A DNA stretch of 64,000 nt from Blastobasis lacticolella (taxonomy: Eukaryota > Arthropoda > Insecta > Lepidoptera > Blastobasidae): the NCBI GenBank assembly GCA_905147135.1, contig LR990056.1, forward strand, positions 15,138,001 through 15,202,000. Direction: 5' to 3'. The number at the start of each line of letters is the position of its first letter. The stretch's first letter is position 1. The notes below the pieces were generated by a model that saw only the letters and a list, made by a program, of their open reading frames with translations, ran no database searches and was not told where the DNA came from. The position numbers were made by a program, and so were the translations under genes. This document shows, one piece after another, positions 30,296 to 43,700 of the stretch.

Positions 30296-31725
30296 CCGAG
30301 TCAATTGAGCCAAAATTGGATAAATGTCGAGCTCCCTACGCTCGCTTAGTCTTCGTTTTCAGTTACTTTTATTACGATTACCCCACATTTTTGGGGGGGT
30401 TTTGATCTTGAACCCCCCCCCAAAACCAAAACCTGGCTACGCCCGTGATAAATGGTTTTTGGAACGCGATCTATATCTATACTTAGTATAAAACGAAGTC
30501 GCTTTCCGCCGTCTATCCCCTATGTATGTATCTAAGTACGCTTAGATCTTTCAAACTACAATAGTCAAGTGAGTCAAGAGGAAGGTTTATAAGCAAAAAA
30601 AAAAATGTAGGTAGGGGTTAATGCATCAGCAGCATCATAGACGACGCAGGTGAACGCGAGCGAAGTCGCGCCGGGTCCACTAGAATCGCTTTCCAAAAAC
30701 AATTTTTTCATTGATTTGTAATGTAATTACTTGATTGGCCACCCTTTAATATATGTTGTAGTAGTCGTAATCGTGTCTGATACACATACCTATTCGAAAA
30801 GATAGGCTTGATGGCTTTTATGGCGTGACCGCCGATGCCCTGTGGCCTAGTTTCCACGGCCCGCCGAGGCGTCGATTGTGTCTAGTCGGAATTATTGACA
30901 TCGGCTGTTTTCTGTTATCTACACATGTCTATACATACGATACACATGTTAACTCACCCGGGGGTTAATTCCAAATACTTATATTATTAAAAACACGCTC
31001 TGATGTTAATATACTTTATTGTAGCTAGCTTTCGATCGGGTCTTTGGTTATTTTTGGAGATAATGTACATACCTTATGCACCTTTGATCGGTCACCATAC
31101 CTTTTTTTTCAAAATCTTTTCAGCGGTTTTACCATCCGCCCCATTAAAGACCGGGGTCGGAACTACCGGGGCAGATATAAAACTATATTATCACATCTGC
31201 CCCGTTTCCAGCGTCCACCTTCAACAACACTTCGAACCGATTTGCGGGCCCAAATCGTCACCCCACTCGGCTTCAGAGCGTTCTACACTACGCTTCACCA
31301 GTTCATAACAGTCCACAAGTGGACTTGCTCCACATCCTTTAACGGTTTTGCTATAATCTCCACGCGTGAAAGGCGGGTTGGAGACAGCAGTGTCCAGAAC
31401 ACACATCAAGAAACGCTGCTGCCCATTTTCTGGTCTAAGACATTAGTCGCGTTTTACGGCACGAGGGTTTTGGCGGTTCCAAAATCCACGAACTGACGTT
31501 ACTGTGACGTGAGGTCTGATGTCAAAAAAGCCCTGTCATTGCCTGGAATCGATTAATCATTTTACCACTATTGTTTCTGTACAATAGCACGACAGTATTT
31601 TGACGACAGACCTCAAGCCTCCGAATCATCATATGATATCATAAAAACTCTCATACTAATCCTCCAGACACCACACCAACGCTTGCTGATGCCTGATTCT
31701 AACTTCCTCCATCTCTAACACCCAG
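30296..31725. other. Interval upstream of ARMC2 exon 1
   Basis: Mostly unique sequence. At 31296-31480 there is a diverged minus-oriented SINE-E copy (agtccacaagtggacttgct, gaaacgctgctgcccatttt). A perfect short hairpin ggggcagat / atctgcccc lies at about 31168-31202. The base pairs before exon 1 (ctctaacacccag) look like a 3' splice site, so ARMC2 probably has an upstream non-coding exon that I cannot locate. Confidence 0.45.
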
Positions 31726-31732
31726 TGACCCG

Positions 31733-34700
31733 ATGAGCGAGCGGGGCCGGCGCGCGGGCGGCGCGGGCGCAGGCGCGCCGTTCTACGCGCCGCCGCGACG
31801 GAAGACCTCAGCTGAGATCATCAGCGAGGCGCGCGCGGCCGTCTATGGCGGGAGGGGGAGCGCTGAAGGTGACTACATAGACTATGAAGGCGCCGTTATC
31901 TTACGTCAACGAGTACAAGAAATTCGAGAACACTAAGGTTGTGGAATGAACGCAACGCGTGGCCCCTGGTATTGCAAACGTCCATAGACTGCGATGACTG
32001 TTTACCATCACGCAGGCCATAAGCTTGTTTGCCACATTAGTGATACTAAAAAAAAAAAAAATTGTGTGACGTTGTGCACGGGCAGTTTACTATCGCTACA
32101 AAGGGGATTTTTTCTTGTACTCGATGATGTAGTATTTCCTCCGGCGTCATTACAGTCTAACAGAACTACAAGGATCTTTTAGCATGTGGCCGAAATCAGA
32201 ACTAACGCCGCCATCTTGTAAAGCGGCACTTTTGACAGCTGGTGTTGGTGTTTGACAACCACGCCCTCGTCCTAGTGCCAAAAGATCCTTGCAGGGCTAT
32301 ATCTCAGTCTCAGTTATTTAGTGAGCACATAGAACAGCAAGGGATGAGCGCCAACGTGGCAGAAGGGGGACCCTGTCTTGCACTAACATTTCGGGCGTCC
32401 GTTCAAAACTTAATTTTAAGGATGCGCAAATAAATTGAAGTTGAATTACAAGTTTCAACCCCAGTGAGGCGGCCCTAGTCCCTGGACCAATAGCCAAAGA
32501 AAAACAACGCACGCAGAGCCCAAGAACTGGATGGATTGGTGACGGCTTCGTATTTTGAGGCTAGTCCAACTTAAGCACCCAACGAGCTCGCCACTCGTTA
32601 GGTGTGTCGTTTGGGCGAACCGGTCTTATACTGGGGACCCTGGGACTCTGGTTGGCATGCGTCTTACGGGCGGCGCATGCCGGTCGGTGGTGTACACTAT
32701 CTACAATCAGGTGAACTGCTAGCTCGCTTTCCTCCTTTTAAGGGCGTATACACGTAGAAAGCTGGTTACCAGCGCCGATCTTCCAGCGCTTTTCGAAACC
32801 GGCTCGCGTAGGTAGTCGGCGCAGGCAGTCTCCATACTTTGTGCCATATCATTACCGATAAGATACCGGTCAGAGCAGACTGCCTGCGCTGTCTACCTGC
32901 GCCTGCCGTTTCCGACAAGCGCTGGTAGATCGGCGCTGGTAACCAGCTTTCTACATGTATACGTCCTAAAGAAGTGAAACATCCATTACTTTGTTTTATG
33001 ATACCTACGAAAACGAAAAGTTGGGAAGATAATTGTTCGACCTTGCCACGTAAATATTACACAATTGACTACTCGCCACGCGAATCCTTCGCCGCGAAAC
33101 ATATATCCTTCCATTTGATAACGTAATCGCTATATTTAGCGCTTAGTTATTCGCCGAGGGGTGACTTTGATTTCGCGATGTCGCACCAGCTATACGCAGC
33201 CCATAACATGAGAAATGTTACAGCATTTTGAACTTTATTGTGTTGTAGTTAGGAAGTTGTAAGTATCTACAATTTGTGAGTAGACGGTATAAATTGGAGT
33301 TGGTCACGCGAGAAAGAAATGCGAGCTCATTCTTTTAAACGACCGCCTATCGGTAAATGTAAATCTTGCGCCAAGTTTTATATGTAGAGGTGTCTACTAA
33401 CCTAGCCTAACCTAAGTATATAAAATGTGTCTTGCTTGCAGCAGTTTATTTTCATTCAATGGTCAATCCCGGCTTCTGCCAAGGTGCCTTTTTCTACTTT
33501 TTCTGTCTTCTACTGTCTTCAGCATACTCGCATCATAAGGCGTTTGTCCTCGCATTCGAATCAGCTATGTTAAGTCATCGCGGGACCTCTTTCCTGATAG
33601 TGGCAGATTATGACCAAACCAGCACAGACGAGCCTCTTCAAACTTATCCGCGATATCGCTCATGCCACCCGGGATGTAACCTACTCGCTACGCACTCGGT
33701 TAGTTTAACAGTAGCTACAATGCCAAAGGCTATTGCTTTAATGGTCCGTTCATTGCACTACCTTTGCCAGTCTTTGTTCGCGTGGACCAGGTTTTGTAGA
33801 TACTTTCCGTCCCCGCACATTTTCTTCTAAATTTCTTGATTAAAATGCCCTGTTTATTGATCGTGTGATTTCTTACGAATTTATTATGTTATGAATTAGG
33901 GTATCCATACTATAGATTACAAATTAAACAAAAACATTATTTCCCATTACAATCATATTATAATTACATCATAATCAATATTTCAGGCACACGACGTCCT
34001 CTGGACATAGGCCTCCTCCAAAGCCTTCGACACCGACGGGTCCTGTGCCCCTTGCATAGACTGGCTCCTCGCGTACTTTATTAGGGCGTCTGTCCATCTC
34101 GTAGCCGTCCCACGCTCCAATTTTCTGAACGTGGTCTCTGTTTGAGGACCTTTACACGCCACCGGCCATTATCTCTGCAAGCTATGTGGCCTGCTCATTG
34201 TCACATTAGTTTTGCGACTCTGGAACCTAAGACGGTGACATTAGGTTCCTTATATCTCACACATCACTGGCAAAATACACTGATAATGATTAAAGACTTT
34301 TGTCTTGAGGCACTGAGGTATTGTGGACGAGATCTTCCGCAATTTGTCAAACGCCGCCCAGCCGAATGGATCCTTCGATGACCTGTTTCTCGAAAGTTGG
34401 ACCAACCTAACTGGACAATTTGTCCTAGGTAAAGCACACATTCGTCAACCACTACAAGGATAGAGACGCCCCCAATAATAATTAGGGTAAGTGCTACATT
34501 TGCTTCATCTTGTCATTTTAAATACCACCAATCGAAGTACCTACGTTTATGTTTCCAGATAGTAAAAAGCATATACTGCTTTGCTGTAATCTCCATTCTT
34601 GACAGTTGGTGACCGGCACGCAACTGGCCAATCGTTTTAAGTCAGAGATTTCCAATCTTTTTTATAGAGCGACTCCCTTTACAAGTCTCAATTGTTTTGC

Positions 34701-37700
34701 GACGCCCTTCTAAAAGAAAATCCCTACTTGGGGCTCAAACAGACATAACTCCAATGAGCAGACTTAGCGCCAACGAGAATATTAGCTTGCTAAGAAAAAC
34801 TTCCCAAATAAAATTTGAAATCGCTACTCTCATATTTTTTTGACGACCTGAGTGGTTTAGTGGTCAACGGTTCAGTGGTCTGCCACGCAAGAGGTCCCGG
34901 GTTCTATTCCCGGCCGGGCAGAAATTGAAATGATTAATTTTAATTTCTGTTACGGGTCTGGGGGTTTTATGTCTAATAAGTATATATTTAAAAAAGAAAA
35001 GTATATAAGTAGTTTATCAGTTATCTAGCACCCATAACACAAGCTTTGCTTACTTTGGGGCTAGATGGCGCTGTGTGAATTTGTCCACGATTATTTATTA
35101 TTATTATTTTTTATTTTTTACCCGACTGCGACAGAAAGAGGGTTATATTTTTCGAGCATAGGTGGGTATATATGTCTATTTCGTAGACGCGGGCTAAACT
35201 AATCAACTGGGTTATAAATACAGGTTTTGAAAAGGCGATTTAAAAATGTTAAACAACTTATAGTTTGCTTTCAGATTTTTAGTGGCAGCTGGGGTTTTAG
35301 TTTATATAAGCCTGAATCATCCCACTGCTGGGCAAAGGCCTTACCCCTATTCTTCCATACTTCGCGATCGTTTGGTATGGTTTGCCGGTCCCTGTCGAAT
35401 GCCAACAACTCGTCTCTCCATCGTCTTTTGGGTCTGCCGTCATTTCCGAGCATTGGGTGCTCAATCTGTAGCGGTTTTGGCCCATAACTCCTCCGACATG
35501 CAGCAGACATGACCGGCTCAGTCTCACTTCAGTTTTCCAGCTTTGGTGGCTACATCAGGGATCTGTGTTTTTGAGCGCAGCGTAGAGTTTTGGAGAAGAT
35601 CGATCAATTTAAATCCTAACATGCTGCGGTCCATGGCGCGCCGGCAAACCCAGAGTTTAGACTTTTGCACTTTTGACAAAGACCAAGTCTGTACCGTGAA
35701 GGTTTTCGTTTTAAGGAGAAAGGCTATTTTCTCTTTATATGATCTTTCAAGGACCAATAGCTCCTCCAGGCGTTATTTGTTCTCAATGGATTTCTGACAT
35801 TTTGATTATCTCGTGCCGTTAGGACGCCGCTACGGCGCCCCAGGGCGTCGCAACGCACAGTTTGGCAACCCCTGGCCTAACTGATTCATATTTCAAAGCC
35901 CCCGCTTGCCCGTTCTCCGCTAAACTCGCTAATGCCTTCGCGTGACGGCAACACGACTTGAATCATTTTCACAAGACGCGGTGTTCCTTGGCGGGGTGGT
36001 TGAACCGGAGTTTGCCGGAGGGTCGTGCGGTCATGCTGGATGTGATTTGTTGGCTTTGGCTGCGGTGCGCGTTGCCATGGCAACCAGGGTTTTTATAGAC
36101 GGTCATAGAGTAAGAGTTGTGGCTTTGGTTTGTCTACTCAGTATGTTATTGAAAAGGGAGAAATTGTAAACATCGTCCAGTCCCAGGACGTTCTGTGCAG
36201 GATATAGAGCCCTGCCTATGCCTTCCACACTTTATAAAAAAATATTGAAAATCATTCGAAACTCGTTAACATCATATAAGGTTTCTGTCTTCCCTAGCGT
36301 CGACCTTGGTCAACCTCGCTTCGCTAACTTTATTAGGAGGCTACTTCTTCTTTCCAAAAAGTCCATTTGCAAAGTAAATGAACCCCACAACGAAACCCAT
36401 ATATGGTCAACAAAATTGGATTCGGCCAAAAGACAATTTAACCTCGCGGTACTCTACTCGTAGCAACAACTAATATGTAGTCTCCGCCAACTCAGGTTAA
36501 ACACGAGGTTGAAATACCTCATTCGTGTCGCTTATAACATTAATTATAAGCAACGGACTACCATTGCCTTGGAAATAGCAATTCTACTTGAACGAGGCTC
36601 TGAAAAAATATCGATCGTCAGCTGTTGGTTTTTATGAAGCGTGGCTTTGTTCTGCCGCCAAAGTATTTGAGGTTAGTTTTAGCAAGTAGTATTATAGTTT
36701 TTCTTTTGTTTAATAGTTATTTGACGTGTCAAGTTTAAACGTTTATGTCTGAAATATTAGGTTGTGGCTATATTAACGTCGTAAATATGTTTTACTTTTT
36801 GTCTATCCAGCCTTTAATAGGTATCCCGAGACTGCCGAGTGGGAGAGAGTATTAGCACAAACTAGTGTTTCCTCGTGGCATGCGAGATTACATGATTAGT
36901 TATTCAAATATCGAGTAAGAGAGTGTACACTGTCTATTCATAGGCTTTTTGTACAGAGGCGATGGCCAGTTCCCGCGCAGACCAGCAAATTAAGTAGGAA
37001 ACAAGTTAAGCAGAAACCGGTCTAAGAAGCGATGGCTTAACTTCGTTAAGGTTGACATGCTTGCCAACAAAGTGACAATCAAGGATGTCGAAGACCGAGC
37101 TAAATGGAAAATAGAAGTAGGAGTAGAGAGGTATCAGGTGGTTGGACACTGTCAAGCCTGAGGAGTCCTTCTGTGTGACTATCACCGCCTTAAGTATCAA
37201 TTTCTGCCGCCAAGCAACAATGCTTGCATTGATGTGTGCCGGTTTGAAGGATACGGTAGTCAGCGCAAAAATAGGCATGAGGCATTTCATATTAGTCGTC
37301 ACAGTGACAACGCTCCTGCGCTTTTTCATTTTTCTTGCCTACCGCCTAAATGCATGAATCGTAGATGTTATGGGCGACAGTTACCGCTTACCATTAGGTG
37401 GGCTGTCTGCTCGTTTGTCACTGCGTAGCATAAAAAAGAAAAGGGACGGATTTTTTTTATATAAAATTGAATCAAACGATCAAGCAGGCCACCTGATGGT
37501 AAATGATCACCGCCGCCCATGGACATTCGGCCTATGAGAAAGGAGTAGACTCATAGAGTCTTCTCTCTGGCTCGTAGAGTCTTCTCGTGACCAGTGGGTG
37601 GAACCCTACCGAAATGTCGGGAAAACAAATCGAAAACGTACGTCGCGTGTGAGTCCAGATTAATATAATAATATGTGTCAAGAATGCGAGTTTAGTTTGA

Positions 37701-40700
37701 AACAATTAGGTGTAAAGTCGTTTCTTAAAGGCTCCAATGGCGTATCTGCTCAGGAACATCGATGCAGGAAGTTCATTCCATTGAATGATCGTAGGTGACA
37801 GAAAATGTCATGAAAAGCGCACCTACATAACGTAGTTGTCCGACTAACTTCTTTGATGATTTTTACTTCACCTCGGACCGCATAGTGTCGCCGTCTGGTG
37901 CTACACGAGTACTGATAGGCCAGTCAAATCTTACATCTAAAACGCAAAGCGCGATGTAACGCTGCATTTTTGGTATGTTATGTGGACCCCATAAGAGAGT
38001 GTGAAACTACATTTTGCAAGCAAAATAAAATTGTGCTTCCTGCGTAATACGTGAAAAACTGCGAAATTTTGGGTCTTTTTTCACTTTCAGATCTAAAACT
38101 CATAAACTATGCATTTTTCGACCAACAAAGCTTAATAGCTTTTAAACTTGATTAAATTTGCAAGGATTTAAGCTAAAACACAGCTCTATAAAGCGTACTG
38201 CAACCAAGTTATGACTCTTTAAAGATGGTCTATTTTTTCCGAAAAACTTCAATTTTAGGTTTTGTTCCCGTCCAGAGCAAATTATTGGTAAAATTGTTAG
38301 TTCTATGATAAAAAAAATTAAAAAGGAGTTGTAGTACATTTAATTTGCTTTAAATGATGTACAGAACGAACTATGTGAGACTAATGGTTCATTCACAATC
38401 TTAAAAAAACGAGGAGAACGTAAAAATGTATTTAAAAAATATAAAGTATTTATTAAGGTAGGAATAACAATTATACATATTATGAATACTAATCTGACAT
38501 AATTCAAATTATGAATACTAATCTGACATAATAAAAATTACAAATAACAACTAACCTCATAAAACAATCACTAATTTTGTCCAAGGTCCACGGTATTAGA
38601 ACTATTAGGAATGCTGCTCAGAAGGCTGGCCGTATTGTCCCACGTCCGAAGTGGAAGCCAGCCCTATGGGTCTTTAGTTATATCGACCAAGCGCTTAGCT
38701 AGCTCCCGAAATTTCCCGGAATTCAAGGGTTTCCACACCAAACGGCGTAAATATGTGGTTTTCACCAACACTTGCGCCGTTTGACACTTTCAGTTGAGAC
38801 GGCATCGGGATGATATAGTGCCTAACATGGTCGAGAAGTGTCCTAATATTTTTAGAAGACATTGCCTGAAGTTAGAGACCTGATTTACACTCGCCAGCAG
38901 CCAGCAAACGGGCACGCTCTGCAGAGTTGGTTGGTGCGCTTAAAATATTGTTTCGCACTAATCTGCAGCGAGGCTCGCCCCATAGCCGCTGGGAACAGGA
39001 ATTTTTCGAGAGCTCGGCCTCCAGAAAAGCCTGCGACCAAAGGCATTTGCAAAGGAGTCGATAGAATATGCCGTAATAAAAGTCCCTAGTTTAGATAATA
39101 ACTTCTACACTGGATACTGTGAACTATGCACCGAGGACAGAAAAGCTGACAGGGACACATCTGAAACTTTCCTAACGCCTAGACCTCCATATCTATCTGT
39201 TTCCAATATGAATTATCGAGATTTATGTTAAGAAATAAAATATAAGAATATGTTTCACTGTGTTGTTGACAACACCGCAAAACACAACAATAGAATTGGA
39301 TTTTTTTCTTTAACGAAGTCCGAGAGGGATTAATAAAAACTAGCTAGAAGGTGAAATCACGCCTTGTCGACGACATTGTAATAGCAATAGCGTCAAAAGC
39401 TGCAGAAATTGTACCAGCCCTCGGACAGCACACCAATCACCCTGAACTCGCGCATGAGGAGCTGTAAATCCTGTAAAACCGTGTTCGCATCCCCTTGAGT
39501 CGTGGTTAAATTTAGAATTTAGCATCTCGAGAGTCGCCTATTGCTGGCAGCCGACTACTGATTGCAAGAGGTAGCCTTTGTATATAAGATTGCTCGGCTT
39601 TTTGTAGCATTGCCGCATCAACTTATAAGCGGCCGGCAGCTTAGATCGTTTTGACCAAGCAAAGCGCCTCTATCGACGGAGTTGAATCCATTTTTACGTC
39701 ACCCTTCAGTACGACTTTAACACTATTACCTTGGAGGAAAGTTCTCATGGCGTGGACTGCGACTTCGCATTCACCTTTAGATCCAAAGTCGAGCTGGATA
39801 TGCTGGAAGTAATTTACTGGGCTGGGGGGTGGAAAATCGGCGTCGGTAGGTAGTCCCTACCGCAATAGGACGAATGAAACCATCATTTTTTTAGGTTTAG
39901 GCGCCATAAAGCGTACTTACTAAGGACTGTTCTACCGAGCCTGCTAGTGGTGTCGAGAATTCGTTTATAGAGGCTTGTTCCTTGAAGGCCCTACTGTCGT
40001 CGTCGTATGAATAAAAAACATACATTATTACGGTTTCAATAGAACTCGGTACACTTTCAGTAACCCATGGTAAAACTAAGCAACTTCAAACTAACATACA
40101 AACGGCCCTAGGTTCAGTTATTGAATTCGAACGATTTATAATGTTAAATATCGACGTGAAATGTTCACATTGGCAACACCGAAAGAGGCGGCCGAAGTAT
40201 GGGCAAAAATAAGAAAAATTTGTCATTTTTCATGAGGAAAATTAAAATTGAAAATCGTTCGAATCAAAGCGAGCAATTCATTGGCGAGGTTGACAAATAT
40301 CTTCCACTGGACCCTGAGACTGATAGAACGGTCTCGGAAGCTGATTGGCACCTTGTGATGGTATTTTAATATTATTATTAAAACGTAATTTCTAACAAGC
40401 ATAGCATAAGTACTTTGGTACTATTCACACAAATAAGTATTCACAGAATTCTTCAAAAAACCATTTTCAAGATTGTAAGTTAACTATTTAGTCTCACTTA
40501 GTTCGTTTTCTACTTCAATGAAAGTAAATTGAATGTACTACAACTATCTTTTAGTTAATTTTATCGTAGGACTAGCGATTTTATCAATAATTTGCTCCAA
40601 ACGGGAGCAAACCTTAAAATTGTAAATTTTCCGGAAAAATTGACAATATTTGAAGAGTCATAACTTGGTCACTGTACATTTTGTAGAGCTGCGTTTGGGC

Positions 40701-43700
40701 TTAAATAGTGGCAAATATAATGAACTTCAAAAGCTATTAAGCTTCATTGGTCGAAAAATGCAAAGTTTTTTATTTTTAGACCAGAAAGTGTAAAAAGTCC
40801 GAAAATTTCGCAGTTTTTCACGTATTACGCAGGAAGCACAATTTTTTTTTTGCTTGCAGAATGTAGTTTCACACTCTCTTAAGGGGTCCAAATAACATAC
40901 CAAAAATACAGCGTTACATCGCGCTTTGCGTTTTAGGGCCATTTTTTTGTAAGATTTGACTGGCCTATGATAGCCCCGATTGACTTTGTTCCCTTGTTCC
41001 TCCAGACATGAGCGGCTCGTCGGCGGGCAGCGGCGGCGGCGCGGTGCGCGCGCTGCGCACGCGGCGGCCGTTCACGCCGCGCGAGCCGCAGCGCACGCTG
41101 TTCACTGACCGCGCGCGCCGCCGGGACGCGCGGCCGCCCAGCGCCTTCGAGTGGGTTTTCTGTGTTAATAAGGGGTTTAGCGGTTCCAATATCCACAAAA
41201 ATATTACAAGTGTCATGAGACCCGAGAGTGCTTATTTACAAATAGATTTGTGGGTGTCAAGAAATACGCACGTCCAAAGAGCAAACCGTATATCGTAGTC
41301 CGTATGACCGAGAGGTCGATATTACCCTTGGTGGAGGAGGGTTTAGTGTTATGAGACCCGAGAATTACCTAGATTTAATCGCTCATTTTTCAGTAGTTGT
41401 CACTGTCCAATAGCGCGCCAGCAAAGATTTTGACATTTGTATAATTAGTCTGTGAGCGCCAGTAACGTATGGTGACGGCAGACGTGTGGATTTTGGAATC
41501 GCGAAAATGGACATTAGGGACGGTATTACATTTATGTGGCTGTCGAGCACAGAGAACAGGCACAGATAGATCCAATAGAGCGCGCTACTGTTGCGGTGAG
41601 TGGGACGCGCGACCGCCCAACCAACCCACATCAACCCAACAATAAATCCCGCTTTCTGCAAGAGTCTGTCTTCCTCCTCTACTTCGTCCTTTCTTGGGCA
41701 TCAGCCAGTGAAGCTAAATTTCAAATGGGTTTACTAAATTCATTATGCCCAATTTACATTTATCACGTGTTTAGCGAAGACAAGCGAAGTTGACAAGTGC
41801 AGTGAGCAGCTACACCAGTATAAACCAATCGAATAGTAGCGAGTCCGTACAGCGCCCTGTCACTGTCACTCTCACTCCTAGTGTCCTTTACCAATGTAAA
41901 TCGGACATTATAATGACTTGTGATAGAACTCTTGACTCCTACTCTCAAGCCTGAGAAATCCGACTGTATGGATAGCCCTTATCTACTACTCCCGCCTCAT
42001 TGTCGTATTCCGTTTGAAGGATAAGGTAGTCAGCACATAAGTAACATATGTCTGACGTTTGCTTTAACATTCACCACACCACCTTCCCTCTACGCAGCCT
42101 GAAGTACCTCTCCCTCGCGGACGGTCGCGAGGACCCCCCGGGGGCCGGCGGCCGCATCGCCACCCTCGACGAGGAAGTGCTGCATGAGGTGATGGGAGAC
42201 GCGCACGCCGTCAGGAGGAAGCCTGTTGTGAGTTGGACTTCTTTTTATACCACTAAGGTGGCAAACAGGGAAGCGCCTGTTGGTAAACAGGTACCGCAGC
42301 CTATGGATGTTTGCAATATCAGGGGTATGACTACCGCGGTGCCGAACCTGAAAAAACCTTTCATTTTGACCCCTTTTCTAAGGAACTCCAGGTTTAGGGA
42401 GCTCATTCCACAACTTCAGTGTGCATGGATGAAAGTTTCTATGGAACCGCACTGTTCGCGACCAATTTAGTTCCAAAGTGTGCGGTTAAGCTTCCTGTTG
42501 GTAGGGATACTTAAGCTGCGACAGGGAATAGCCTATATGAATACAGCATCAATCATCATTACGTGCCATCGGTGGTACCCATTCAGACTCCTCAAAGTCA
42601 CGTGTAGAGTCCACCAAACATTCCTACCATTGCAACTTTTGTTTCCAAAGGTCTCTGGCCGAGCGGTTAACCCTGACTTCAGCCAAAGCCCGCTTTCCGA
42701 CACTTGTCCATTTTGCCCGATTTTCGGCATCCTCACATCATAAGTTTTTGGGTGTCCCACAGGACACAGACTAGGCAAAACTTCTAGAGTCTCCTTAGGA
42801 AACAGGGCAGCAGCATTTTCTATTGCTATAATATAACACTGCAATCTCCAACCTGCCTGCCAATCGTGAAGATTATGGCAATGACGTCTATTACTTGGGA
42901 GAGGCCCTTAATCCTGCAGTATACTATGATGATATGAGAGGAGGCAAACGAGGTCAAATCTGATGGTTTATGATCGATCACCGTCGCCCATATACACCTG
43001 CAACATTCAGGGAAGAGATAGGTGAAGTGGTAATTATTGACAGGTGACGTTCCTTTCCACTTCCAGCTACGCAGCACCAAGTCAGTGCAGGATCGCGCGG
43101 GGGACGGCTGGGGTGGGTTCCCGAAGCTGCCGCACCTCAGCGGCCGCAGCAAACCGCTGCACCGGCGAGACAACACGGGCGGCACTATTGGTATGTAAAC
43201 GAGATCAGCAAGGTTAGTATAAGTGTGGCCGCGATATGGCGCGCCGAGATGGAGCCTTTATTTCCTGTAAATACTAAGATTAAAGATGTAACAGTATATA
43301 TATATGTCTGGCCTTTTTGGCCTACACTTGTGCTAGCAGTTAAAATTGTTTTAACGCCCTAATAAGGCGTATTACATTTAGCTAAATTCAGAAGTAAAAA
43401 GCGTGAAAGCAAGGTCAAATTGGAATGTATTGCTCATAGAATAAGGTCCATGTTTGATGACCTGATTTGCGTAGTTGGGGCACAAGACTCTTCAAGGCCA
43501 AAGTTTCCATCTTCAGCCACATCGTCAAACACCAAGTGACAAGGCATATCATCATCATCATCATCATCTTACCGTCTATCCCGGCTTATGCCAAGGTTTG
43601 CTTTCCTATTAATCGTGAGCGTTTGAAAGACATAGACATAGACATAGATAGCACTTTATTCGCTTCCACATTACATCCTTAACAGTGAAAAACCGTTAGA

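Noticed and set aside
33432..33830. 132-codon plus-strand ORF
   Set aside because: It shares sequence with the repeat at 9895-9955 and has no protein-like features; it is probably antisense LINE remnant.
40198..40370. hAT-like transposase C terminus in the long-TIR element
   Set aside because: EVDKYLPLDPETD is only loosely similar to the hAT dimerisation region and is too short; the 3-bp duplication also does not fit the 8-bp hAT duplication.
41008..41298. Independent small protein starting MSGSSAGSGGG
   Set aside because: This ATG is internal to ARMC2 exon 2 and the frame joins exon 1 in phase; the part after 41150 is intron.
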